Shown here: in pieces, positions 1 through 5,624 of the stretch
Layout: each line of letters begins with the position of its first letter
Numbering within the stretch: position 1 is the first letter of the stretch
Assembly (NCBI GenBank): GCA_002705465.1
Contig: PAGS01000040.1
Coordinates: 2,086-10,156, forward strand
DNA length: 8,071 bases
Direction: 5' to 3'
DNA from: Halieaceae bacterium
GTDB taxonomy: Bacteria > Pseudomonadota > Gammaproteobacteria > Pseudomonadales > Halieaceae
Program-made: the position numbers and the translations under genes
Notes under the pieces: model-generated
What the model saw: the letters and a program-made list of their open reading frames with translations, nothing else
Databases searched by the model: none
Told to the model about the DNA's origin: nothing

Positions 1-2
1 TC

Positions 3-209
3 GCGCAGAACGATGGCGTGGCGCTTACTGGTAACCGGTATGATCAGATCTACCTACACATCTTCAAGATCCGCGGGGGGCAGATTGTCGCGCTCATTGA
101 GGGGTTTGATACGGCGCTGGCAAACCATGCGCTGTGGGGAGAGTGCGAGCCGCTGATACCGGATGAGGCCGCATCACTCCCTAACATGAGTTACTTCACG
201 GGCGCTTGA
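3..209 (+). CDS. SnoaL/NTF2-like protein, C-terminal end (partial)
   Basis: The frame is open from the window edge to a TGA at 207-209, so this is the last 68 codons of a gene that begins upstream. The stretch with NRYDQIYLHIF, KIRGGQIVALIEGFDTA and ALWGE looks like the last two beta strands and C-terminal helix of a SnoaL/ketosteroid-isomerase-like (NTF2-fold) protein: an aromatic-rich strand, a [FK]-x-[IF]-[RD]-G-x-I-V-x-[IL] strand, then a D-T-A helix. Such proteins are small cytoplasmic alpha+beta barrels, either isomerases/hydrolases or binding proteins; catalytic residues lie mostly in the missing N-terminal part, so no reaction can be assigned. The stop lies one base before the start of the downstream lipase gene, so the two are probably co-transcribed. 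An internal ATG at 18 is inside the domain and is not the true start. Confidence 0.7.
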   Translation, partial: AQNDGVALTGNRYDQIYLHIFKIRGGQIVALIEGFDTALANHALWGECEPLIPDEAASLPNMSYFTGA

Positions 210-210
210 C

Positions 211-1521
211 GTGGCGTCAGAACGTTTTCTCTTCGTGCACACAGTCGTGTTGGTTTTTGTAGCGCTGGCCGCTGGGTGCTCTATCCAACTGACGGAACAA
301 GCGCCAGCGGTCTCTCCGAGCGAGGAGACGTGGTTGGTGCACTGCGAGACAGCAGCGTCGCATCGACCCAGCGACACAGCAGTGAATAAGGGTGTATCAA
401 AGCCGCAATGGTTGGTTGCCCTAGACAGTTCTGGCGATCCCATCCGCCTGCGGGGACGTCTCGAAGATGGTTTTCTGATCCTCACGGAGGGGCAGCCGAC
501 AGTAGATGCTTTGCGGTTGGGGTGCATTGCGGCCGTTGAAGCAAGCGCCAAGCCCGACGATAACGAGGTGGCACGAATTTTGGCATTCAGAGAGCAGGAG
601 CGGGTCAATGTCGCGATAGCATTTGCGGCGGTCGCCGATGAAAGTCAGGTTCAGCGGTTGATTGTTTTTGGGGACAGCTTGTCGGATACCGGAGTTATGA
701 AGTCGCGTTTGCGGGTCTTTCCCGCGTCGCCATACTGGATTGGGCGATTTTCAAATGGCCCGATGTGGCCTGACTACATTGACGCGCTGCGCAAACTGAG
801 TGTGCAGAATCATGCAGTGGGCGGCGCCTCCGTTACGGGTAAAGACACCGTGCCAAAGGGCACCTTGATGGAACACTTGCAAGACGGCGGCCAGTTTTTT
901 GTCAGCGGAACTACCACACAACAAATTGCCACCTTCGCGACAGGGTTTTTGTTCGATGGGGCGCTGGTATCGCCTGATAACACCGCAGCGGTTATCTGGG
1001 CGGGTGCAAATGACTACATCTCTAAGGAGCCATTTACGGGCGCCATTGAGACCCTACTTGACCGGCCCCAGTCAGAGGACGGGTATCTTGAGGTTGTACA
1101 AGCGGTCATCGCGCGAACAGAGCAACAGTTGCGCACGTTAATCGAAGTCGGTTTCGACAAGATTTTAGTGGGTAACCTTCCAAATCTGGGTTTGTCTCCC
1201 ATCGTCGTCGAAAACAGAAGCTATGGCGTGAATGCGAATCTCTCGGAAGACGAACGCCGCTCGCTGCTCAGCCTTCGTTTAGGTGAATTAACGAGCTACC
1301 ACAATGAACAGCTTGCCATCATGGTTGAACGGCTCAACCTGGAACAAACGGACGTTACCGTTGCGCTGTTCGATGCTTACACGTTGTTTGATGAAGTACT
1401 GGGTGATACCTCTCGCTCACACTCGGCATTGATCGCCACTGCAGACTTTGACCTTGATCAAAACGCACAAAAAATCGAATCTGATCTATATAGCGTGATC
1501 GCTCAGCAGCGATGCTATTGA
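211..1521 (+). CDS. SGNH/GDSL lipase-esterase lipoprotein, cut short by an in-frame TGA
   Basis: This encodes an exported lipid-ester hydrolase of the SGNH/GDSL family, closest in style to Vibrio thermolabile hemolysin and Aeromonas GCAT-like enzymes. The GTG start gives a hydrophobic leader with lipobox LAAGC (Cys23), so a lipid-anchored envelope protein is predicted. An N-terminal domain (about 30-140) precedes the catalytic domain: block I FGDSLSDTG with nucleophile Ser156, block II glycine in AVGGAS (Gly204/205), and block III WAGAND with Asn267. The product ends at residue 436 right after QQRCY. The block V Asp-x-x-His that completes the catalytic triad is missing from this polypeptide and lies downstream in the same frame. 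The gene would be about 528 codons long if the TGA at 1519-1521 were read through. As written, the 436-aa product should be inactive unless complemented by the downstream piece. The start has no strong ribosome binding site and sits one base after the upstream stop, suggesting coupling. Confidence 0.85.
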   Translation: MASERFLFVHTVVLVFVALAAGCSIQLTEQAPAVSPSEETWLVHCETAASHRPSDTAVNKGVSKPQWLVALDSSGDPIRLRGRLEDGFLILTEGQPTVDALRLGCIAAVEASAKPDDNEVARILAFREQERVNVAIAFAAVADESQVQRLIVFGDSLSDTGVMKSRLRVFPASPYWIGRFSNGPMWPDYIDALRKLSVQNHAVGGASVTGKDTVPKGTLMEHLQDGGQFFVSGTTTQQIATFATGFLFDGALVSPDNTAAVIWAGANDYISKEPFTGAIETLLDRPQSEDGYLEVVQAVIARTEQQLRTLIEVGFDKILVGNLPNLGLSPIVVENRSYGVNANLSEDERRSLLSLRLGELTSYHNEQLAIMVERLNLEQTDVTVALFDAYTLFDEVLGDTSRSHSALIATADFDLDQNAQKIESDLYSVIAQQRCY

Positions 1522-1530
1522 GGGGGATAT

Positions 1531-1797
1531 TTGGGTAGTCGCGACCCCACAGAAATTTGCGCCAACTCCAATCGCGCTATCTTTTGGGATGTTGTGCACC
1601 CCACCACGTATGTTCACTGTTGGATCGCCTACGCAATCAATCAGCGGCTAACTTCACTAGGCTGGGCGAGCGATACGCCTGCTGTATCTGACGTGGGCCG
1701 CTGGTGCGCGGGGGTTTCTGATGTCCTTGTTGGCCATGAAGATCTGCGCTTGCTGCGGTATACCACGGTGGAGCATTCGCCCATAGCCGTTCAATAG
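1531..1797 (+). pseudogene. C-terminal part of the GDSL esterase with catalytic Asp/His, separated by a stop codon
   Basis: This is the same reading frame as the upstream lipase, open from the TGA at 1519-1521 to TAG at 1795-1797. It carries the family's block V, FWDVVHPTTYVHCWIAYAI, with catalytic Asp at 1588-1590 and His at 1597-1599. It is therefore the missing C-terminal end of the same enzyme rather than an independent gene by origin. The motifs are intact and the frame is clean for 92 codons, so the interruption is recent, a sequencing error, or tolerated. A TTG at 1531 follows a purine-rich GAGGGGG (1520-1526) that overlaps the TGA with a 4-nt spacer, so reinitiation to make a separate 88-aa piece is conceivable. 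The most economical reading is a nonsense-mutated gene covering 211-1797. Confidence 0.7.
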
Positions 1798-1832
1798 CTG
1801 CCCCCACCTTTGACCTTAGCGATGCAGCTATT
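1793..1832. repeat. 9-bp inverted repeat spanning both convergent stop codons
   Basis: AATAGCTGC at 1793-1801 is the exact reverse complement of GCAGCTATT at 1824-1832, leaving a 22-nt loop. The arms contain the TAG stops of the esterase C-terminal piece (plus) and the DUF5329 gene (minus). It sits in the 30-bp gap between converging genes where a bidirectional terminator would be expected, but the loop is long and there is no T tract, so termination is only a possibility. Confidence 0.35.
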
Positions 1833-2175
1833 CAGCCTGGGAGCTCTCCAGTTTCTTGCTAAGCCATTCGGCTGCCAGGGTTTTGTCACCGTCGCAGATC
1901 ATCCAGTAGGGCTCTCCACTCCATGAGCTCCCGGTGGCCAGGCGTTCAATAAACGCCTCCGCAGAGTCAGCGTAACGCTTATCCCGGGCATACTTGAGCT
2001 CTAGGTGCTCGGCTGCCCTCCCAGCCTTGTACAGCGTGCCATTGCGATCAAAATCGCAGCCGCTTTTGCGAACGGCGTGAATCAGCAACTGGATCTCTGT
2101 CTCGACGTTGGTCTCTCCCATCGTCTGAGAAATGGGCGCGGTGAGTAATATCAGCGACAACATCATGCGGCTCAT
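1828..2175 (-). CDS. DUF5329 family exported protein
   Basis: This is a 115-aa protein of unknown function that resembles the DUF5329 family of proteobacterial secreted proteins. An N-terminal hydrophobic leader (residues 1-20, MSRMMLSLILLTAPISQ) indicates export to the periplasm. The body shows the pattern I recall for the family: SGCDFDRNGTLY (38-49), AAEHLELKY (54-62), AEAFIERLA (72-80) and SSWSGEPYWMIC (83-94). Cys40 and Cys94 could form a disulfide. The start was placed at the ATG at 2175-2173 because it overlaps the stop of the upstream EEP gene as ATGA and directly begins a signal peptide; a longer reading from 2253 would add 26 polar residues overlapping that gene. The 4-base overlap implies translational coupling. 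It is the last gene of the minus-strand operon, ending 30 bp from the convergent esterase. Family assignment is from memory of the motif pattern; function is unknown. Confidence 0.8.
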   Translation of the reverse strand: MSRMMLSLILLTAPISQTMGETNVETEIQLLIHAVRKSGCDFDRNGTLYKAGRAAEHLELKYARDKRYADSAEAFIERLATGSSWSGEPYWMICDGDKTLAAEWLSKKLESSQAE

Positions 2176-3074
2176 GGATCTTCGCGCCTCAAAGTCGCGA
2201 ACAGTGGATTGTGATCTGAGGTGCTGACTTCTATGGTTTTGGTGGACTGCCATGCCAAGCCCCGCATAAAGAGATGATCCAGTGGCTTGCCGAACTGCGT
2301 GGTGCGGTGATCTGGTGAGAAAGGCACCGGAATCAGCTCCAGCTCATCGGCGAGCGAATCGAGCACGCCTTGCCGCCTGTCACTCCAGGTATTCAAGTCG
2401 CCACCAAAGATAACGGGTCCTTCATGGCCGCGAATCAGCGCGGCAGCTCTGTCTAACTGTCCTTGATAGGCCTTCACTCCGAAGCTGAAGTTCACAGCAT
2501 GGAGGTTGACAGTGAGCAAGGTGTCATCGCTGTCTGCCAGTGGATAAAGGGTGACGCTGGTGGCCTTGGGTGTTCTCAGCCAGGGTTCTGTCGCCAGTAG
2601 CTGGCAGTGTACGAGATGGGGAGTTCGGGCCAGGGTGAGGACGCCTGTCTCGACCTCGTTTTGAACGTAGCCGCGCACAAACGCCTCGAAAAGTGACTGC
2701 TCAATAACCGTCCGGGTTTTTTTCAGCGGCACGGCTTCCTGAAGAAAAATCAGATCTGACAGTCTGGCGAGCTCTGCAAACTCGCTGACTAAGCTGGGGT
2801 CTTTGGCTTTCTCGACATTCCAGTTGAGTAGGGAGAACGTTGCCGCGAGCCCGCCGTCTTGTTGCGCCTGCTGACCAAGCGCGAGGGCCTGCCCGCACTC
2901 ATCAGAGTGATCCGCGGTGACGATCAATGGCCACTCGTTATCAACCCTCTCCGCTCTGTCCGCTGGATTTTCCGCCTGAGCGACAAAGATACCGTATGTA
3001 GCCAGTATCGTGGCCAGCATTGCCATGATGACGCGCCCGGGATGGCGCGTGAAAGATACGGAGGCGATTGACAC
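2172..3074 (-). CDS. Exported endonuclease/exonuclease/phosphatase (EEP) family protein
   Basis: This 300-aa protein belongs to the EEP superfamily (DNase I, ExoIII, sphingomyelinase and inositol phosphatase fold), metal-dependent phosphodiesterases/phosphatases. All catalytic signatures are present in order: LLNWNVEK (Asn86), LIFLQEA (metal-binding Glu113), VNLHAVNF (His192), GGDLNTW (Asp226, Asn228), LDHLF (Asp266, His267) and TSDHNPL (Asp287, His288). A basic stretch followed by a hydrophobic segment (about 14-34, ending VAQA) looks like a signal peptide, so the enzyme probably acts in the periplasm or outside the cell. Whether the substrate is DNA, a phospholipid or another phosphoester cannot be told from sequence. 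The GTG at 3074-3072 lies 11 nt after the SnoaL-like gene; an ATG at 3026 is an alternative start but would shorten the basic n-region. The stop overlaps the next gene's ATG. Confidence 0.85.
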   Translation of the reverse strand: MSIASVSFTRHPGRVIMAMLATILATYGIFVAQAENPADRAERVDNEWPLIVTADHSDECGQALALGQQAQQDGGLAATFSLLNWNVEKAKDPSLVSEFAELARLSDLIFLQEAVPLKKTRTVIEQSLFEAFVRGYVQNEVETGVLTLARTPHLVHCQLLATEPWLRTPKATSVTLYPLADSDDTLLTVNLHAVNFSFGVKAYQGQLDRAAALIRGHEGPVIFGGDLNTWSDRRQGVLDSLADELELIPVPFSPDHRTTQFGKPLDHLFMRGLAWQSTKTIEVSTSDHNPLFATLRREDP

Positions 3075-3079
3075 GTCAG
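3066..3079. promoter_or_regulatory. Dyad GATTGACACGTCAG at the EEP gene start
   Basis: The half sites TGAC (3069-3072) and GTCA (3075-3078) form a small dyad that overlaps the GTG start codon of the EEP gene. The same 14-base frame with two changed central bases (GATTGACGTGTCAG) occurs at 4903-4916 upstream of the operon. A binding site is possible, but its location over a start codon within an operon makes coincidence likely. Confidence 0.2.
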
Positions 3080-3085
3080 GGATCT

Positions 3086-3499
3086 CTACGCGGTTTGCTG
3101 TGTGCCCCGGATAACCAGTTCGTGGCGGCTGATTTTCCAGCCTTTTTCCGCGCGCACAAAGTCAGTCAGGTAAGTCGCCCAGAGAGTGAACATCGCGCCA
3201 TCGCTGTCCTTCAGAACATGCAGTGCTTGCACATCAGTGCGCGCGGCGGCGGTATCCCCAGAGATGGTGGCCAGCTGCGGACTCATGAGGTGCTGGGTAG
3301 AGGAAAAAGCCTCGAGCTGGCTTTCTACCGAGGTGGTCCAGACATCAGCGCCTCTGATAGTTGCCTCTCCGAATCCCACGATTTCTGCATCATCCATAAA
3401 GCAAGCGCGGTATCGCGCCATGTCGCGGTCGTCGACGGCGGCGGCGTAGGACAGCATCACGTCTTGAAGTTGTCTTCGGTCTTCAGCCTCGCTCATCAT
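3086..3499 (-). CDS. SnoaL-like (NTF2-fold) protein beside the Rieske oxygenase
   Basis: This 137-aa protein of the SnoaL/NTF2-like superfamily shows the usual layout: an N-terminal helix pair (RRQLQDVMLSYAAAVDDRDM, RYRACFMDDAEI), a turn with GFGEATIRGADVW, a central helix with STQHLMSPQLATISGDTA, and C-terminal strands AARTDVQALHVL, MFTLWATYLTDFVRAEKGWKIS and RHELVIRG. Members are cytoplasmic isomerases, dehydratases or non-catalytic partners. Ring-hydroxylating dioxygenase beta subunits share this fold but are usually longer (about 160-190 aa). Its place 17 nt after the Rieske alpha subunit suggests either a small beta-like partner or an enzyme acting on the oxygenase product; the second is inference. 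Two ATGs start at 3499 and 3496, preceded on the minus strand by an AGGG sequence about 8 nt away. Confidence 0.8.
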   Translation of the reverse strand: MMSEAEDRRQLQDVMLSYAAAVDDRDMARYRACFMDDAEIVGFGEATIRGADVWTTSVESQLEAFSSTQHLMSPQLATISGDTAAARTDVQALHVLKDSDGAMFTLWATYLTDFVRAEKGWKISRHELVIRGTQQTA

Positions 3500-3516
3500 T
3501 TACTGCCCTGTTGCTG

Positions 3517-4872
3517 CTAGCGTGCACCATCGATGTAGTCATCGATGCGCTCGTGATAGCGCGCGATACGCTTCTCCTGTCCCGAGAGATAGGCGCCTTT
3601 GAAGCCCCGCGAGCGAACGCCACGCTGTTGGGTAATGAAAACTGCCACGTCGTCCTCGATAGCTGGACCAATAGAGTCCTTGCCGCAGGTCAACCATTTG
3701 ACGGGGACTTCACCGGCCCCGTCGCCCGTCAGTGATTCCGTGGCACTGGTACCGTCATCGAGCTCGGCCGCCACGCTGGCGGGGCTTGCGTACCACCAGT
3801 TATCGAATAGGCACTGCTCCGGGTCGGTAGGGTGGGGCCGCGCGCGTAAAAAATGAAAGCCATCCGCCCACAGAGACACGGCAAAATTGGGGAACAGCGT
3901 GTAGTGAAAAGCGTCAGTGAGCTGCTCGTCGGGCACTGCAGCGTAGTGGCTGTGGCCCTTCTCCGGACCCAGCCTTCGTTTGGCCTGCTGAAGGGCTTTG
4001 CGAGTGTCCTCGGGCTTCCCTTGAAAGTCGGTGGGGTCGAGGTCCCAATAGCTGAGTAGCGAGGCCAGTGGTTCGACGATGTTACCGTCGTTATCGGTTA
4101 CCCCCGCACCGTAGCCGCCCTTCATGATCATCCGTGCGTGCCCTTCATTGGCAAGATCAAACTGGGTCTCTTTGAAGTAGGTGTTAATGCCGCCGGCTAT
4201 CGCGGTGCGGTCGGTAGACGGGGTCGCACCCATGTGCACGGTGGGAACGTGGTAAGACTCGTTGAAATTATCGAGCACCACCTTCCAGTTGCAGGGTAGC
4301 CACATGGTATTGGCCATGGTGCGCTGCCAGGTATCGACCTCTCTGGCCTGCCACTCGTCCCAGATCGGTCCCAGGTAGTCCCGTAACGAGCCGCAGTCAG
4401 GATCCATGTTCACCCAGATAAAGCCGGCGAACGTCTCGCACTTGAGCTCAGCGAGGCGCAACTTGCCGCAGGGGTTGCCTTCTGGGAAGTCCTCTTTGTC
4501 AGGTGCAAACTGTAGTCCGCCGTCGGGCAGAAAGGCCCAGCTGTGGTAACGACAGACGAACCGACGCGGGTTGCTGCCTTTTGGCTCGTCGACAAGCGGA
4601 TTACCGCGATGTTGGCAGACGTTAAAGAACGCTTTGATGCTGTGGTCCTGCTGTCGCACTATCAGGATTTCTTCCCGCCCGACAGGCTCCATTTGCCAGT
4701 CCCCGGGCTCAGGAAGTTCCGCCTCCCGGCCCAACAGTAGCCAAACCCGCGTCCACATGCTCTCCCATTCTTTTTCCATAAAGTCGCGGCAGGTGTAACG
4801 GGATCCCGGGATGCTGTGTCCGCGGATAACTTGCTCCGGCCAGATATCCAGAGTGGGTACAGGCGCGTTCAT
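3517..4872 (-). CDS. Rieske non-heme iron oxygenase, alpha (catalytic) subunit
   Basis: This 451-aa catalytic subunit of an aromatic-ring-hydroxylating-type oxygenase inserts oxygen into a small organic substrate using electrons delivered through a Rieske cluster. The N-terminal Rieske domain has the 2Fe-2S ligands Cys86-x-His88 (CQHRG) and Cys107-x2-His110 (CRYHSW). The C-terminal domain carries the mononuclear iron site in DNFNESYHVPTVH: Glu205 at the inter-subunit bridging position, then His208 and His213. The third iron ligand is probably Asp407 or Asp408 in IEDDVAVFITQQRG, by analogy with naphthalene dioxygenase. Length is normal and no defect is seen. The ATG at 4872 is preceded by GGAG with a 10-nt spacer. 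It is the first gene of the minus-strand operon; no reductase or ferredoxin is encoded here. The substrate is not predictable; the Glu at the bridging position recalls carnitine-type monooxygenases rather than classical dioxygenases. Confidence 0.93.
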   Translation of the reverse strand: MNAPVPTLDIWPEQVIRGHSIPGSRYTCRDFMEKEWESMWTRVWLLLGREAELPEPGDWQMEPVGREEILIVRQQDHSIKAFFNVCQHRGNPLVDEPKGSNPRRFVCRYHSWAFLPDGGLQFAPDKEDFPEGNPCGKLRLAELKCETFAGFIWVNMDPDCGSLRDYLGPIWDEWQAREVDTWQRTMANTMWLPCNWKVVLDNFNESYHVPTVHMGATPSTDRTAIAGGINTYFKETQFDLANEGHARMIMKGGYGAGVTDNDGNIVEPLASLLSYWDLDPTDFQGKPEDTRKALQQAKRRLGPEKGHSHYAAVPDEQLTDAFHYTLFPNFAVSLWADGFHFLRARPHPTDPEQCLFDNWWYASPASVAAELDDGTSATESLTGDGAGEVPVKWLTCGKDSIGPAIEDDVAVFITQQRGVRSRGFKGAYLSGQEKRIARYHERIDDYIDGAR

Positions 4873-4902
4873 CGATGACGGCTCCGTAAACGTGCTTCAG
4901 AT

Positions 4903-4916
4903 GATTGACGTGTCAG
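4903..4916. promoter_or_regulatory. Possible operator dyad upstream of the Rieske operon
   Basis: TGAC (4906-4909), two spacer bases, then GTCA (4912-4915) form an inverted repeat 31 bases upstream of the Rieske start codon, where a regulator of the operon would bind. Flanking bases are shared with 3066-3079. No convincing -35/-10 pair was found in the 132-bp gap between 4872 and 5005, so the promoter is not placed. Confidence 0.3.
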
Positions 4917-4972
4917 TTTACTGCTATCGGAAGCAAACAAAAGGGTGTTGCCGATGGATTATTGGCTTATGA

Positions 4973-4998
4973 GGCCAGTGTAGTGGCGGGCGCTGGCC
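4973..4998 (-). terminator. GC-rich hairpin downstream of the small membrane genes, possible terminator
   Basis: GGCCAGTG at 4973-4980 pairs with CGCTGGCC at 4991-4998 (8 bp with one G-T pair, 10-nt loop). On the minus strand it begins 6 bases after the TAA stop of the 62-aa membrane protein, a typical terminator position. There is no T tract after the stem, so it may act as a processing or weak pausing hairpin instead; if leaky, the small genes and the Rieske operon would share a transcript. Confidence 0.4.
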
Positions 4999-5004
4999 TG
5001 GGTT

Positions 5005-5193
5005 TTACCAGCCAAACATCGATGTGGCATGACCGAAGTGGCACATGCCCATGAAAGCAATGATGGCACTGATCAGGGGCAGCCACTGTAGGCCTTCTGC
5101 AACCTCGGGGTTGCGGGCGAGGCCAACATCCCCTGCGAGGCTAATCAACCACATAAGCGCGCAGCCCCAGAAACCGATGGTCAGCCAGCTCAC
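5005..5193 (-). CDS. Small two-helix membrane protein (62 aa)
   Basis: This short protein of unknown function starts at GTG 5193-5191 and ends at TAA 5007-5005. It has two predicted membrane segments, residues 3-20 (WLTIGFWGCALMWLISLA) and about 36-52 (QWLPLISAIIAFMGMCH), joined by a polar link GDVGLARNPEVAEG. The tail FGHATSMFGW is short and aromatic. A GAGG sequence ends 8 nt before the GTG, which supports this start. The frame is open further upstream to 5340, but that extension is Cys/Trp-rich, out of keeping with a protein, and overlaps a better ORF in another frame. It follows the 36-aa gene by 22 nt on the same strand, so the two are likely co-translated. No family recognised. Confidence 0.55.
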   Translation of the reverse strand: MSWLTIGFWGCALMWLISLAGDVGLARNPEVAEGLQWLPLISAIIAFMGMCHFGHATSMFGW

Positions 5194-5215
5194 TGCAGGA
5201 ACCTCGGAATACTGC

Positions 5216-5326
5216 TCAGGGCTCTGTCGTTTGGTCCAGCAGTAGCAGCGGCGCTTTCCTGTGCAGCGCGTCAAAGATGACCAACATCCACAGCCCGGCA
5301 GCAAGGGCCCATATCCAATAGTCCAT
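5216..5326 (-). CDS. Tiny single-pass membrane protein (36 aa)
   Basis: ATG at 5326-5324 opens a 36-codon frame ending in TGA at 5218-5216. The product starts MDYWIWALAAGLWMLVIFDA, a single membrane helix, followed by LHRKAPLLLLDQTTEP with positive charges right after the helix. GGAG lies 8 nt upstream of the ATG, a good ribosome binding site. It is in a different frame from the longer open frame covering the same bases, whose translation is implausible. It pairs with the 62-aa two-helix protein 22 nt downstream; a small two-subunit membrane complex, or a single ancestral gene split by a frameshift, are both possible. No family is recognised. Confidence 0.5.
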   Translation of the reverse strand: MDYWIWALAAGLWMLVIFDALHRKAPLLLLDQTTEP

Positions 5327-5426
5327 GACGAGCACTCCACGTGATTACCGCTCTTATCAAGTTTGCATACGTGGGCAGCGCCGGGTCAGATCCAAAATCG
5401 CGCCCCCGTAGCGCATCTTGACTCGG

Positions 5427-5463
5427 GGCGTCTCAGGCGTTGCTGCCACGCGCCTGAGACGCC
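5427..5463. repeat. Perfect 13-bp inverted repeat in the divergent intergenic region
   Basis: GGCGTCTCAGGCG (5427-5439) is the exact reverse complement of CGCCTGAGACGCC (5451-5463), with an 11-nt loop. It lies about 100 bp upstream of the 36-aa membrane gene and 160 bp upstream of the bPH-domain gene, between divergent genes. No T tract flanks it on either strand and no gene ends here, so an ordinary terminator is unlikely; an operator, a dispersed palindromic element or an insulating hairpin are the alternatives. The rest of 5327-5562 shows nothing else recognisable. Confidence 0.6.
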
Positions 5464-5562
5464 AGAAAGAACGGGGCAGACTTGCGGCGTATTCCCCAAC
5501 TACTGAATCAATTAATCGTTGCAAGTGGTCATTTTTACGGGAAAAGTTACTGAAACGCTTTA

Positions 5563-5591
5563 TTGATCTGTTTGTGTTGGCCTCATATCTT
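5563..5591 (+). promoter_or_regulatory. Candidate sigma70-type promoter for the bPH-domain gene
   Basis: TTGATC (5563-5568) and TATCTT (5586-5591) are separated by 17 bases; each matches four of six consensus positions. Transcription would begin near 5598 and give a short leader starting inside the hairpin segments. Several other AT-rich combinations exist upstream, so this is tentative. Confidence 0.3.
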
Positions 5592-5613
5592 GAGGGTTCC
5601 TCAATGAGGAACC
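5581..5613 (+). promoter_or_regulatory. Alternating CCTCA/TGAGG leader with a hairpin over the Shine-Dalgarno
   Basis: Segments alternate as CCTCA (5581-5585), TGAGG (5591-5595), CCTCA (5599-5603) and TGAGG (5605-5609). The last is part of GAGGA (5606-5610), the only SD-like sequence before the start codon at 5625. GGTTCCTCA (5595-5603) pairs perfectly with TGAGGAACC (5605-5613), closing the SD in a stem of about 8 bp with a triloop. An exclusive alternative, TTGAGG (5590-5595) with CCTCAA (5599-5604), would free it. This resembles a translational attenuator or RNA thermometer; function is inferred. Confidence 0.45.
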
Positions 5614-5624
5614 ACTAGATATTG

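Noticed and set aside
174..608. A 144-aa minus-strand ORF opposite the esterase N-terminus
   Set aside because: Ser/Arg-rich translation typical of an antisense shadow; the plus strand has a signal peptide and family motifs.
1519..1547. Selenocysteine at the esterase TGA, with a small GGGT/ACCC hairpin (1533-1536 with 1544-1547) as a SECIS element
   Set aside because: The hairpin has only 4 bp, no SECIS-like apical sequence was recognised, and GDSL esterases have no known need for selenocysteine. Nonsense mutation or split gene is simpler.
2176..2253. N-terminal extension of the DUF5329 gene to ATG 2253
   Set aside because: It would add 26 polar residues before a signal peptide and overlap the EEP coding region by 82 bases; the ATGA overlap start at 2175 is far better.
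5194..5340. A single 111-aa minus-strand protein starting at GTG 5340
   Set aside because: Its first 49 residues are Cys/Trp-rich and look out of frame, while a neighbouring frame over the same bases encodes a clean membrane helix with its own ribosome binding site.
5418..5618. A 66-aa plus-strand ORF in the divergent intergenic region
   Set aside because: It starts at TTG without a ribosome binding site, runs through two inverted repeats, and its Arg-rich translation resembles no protein.
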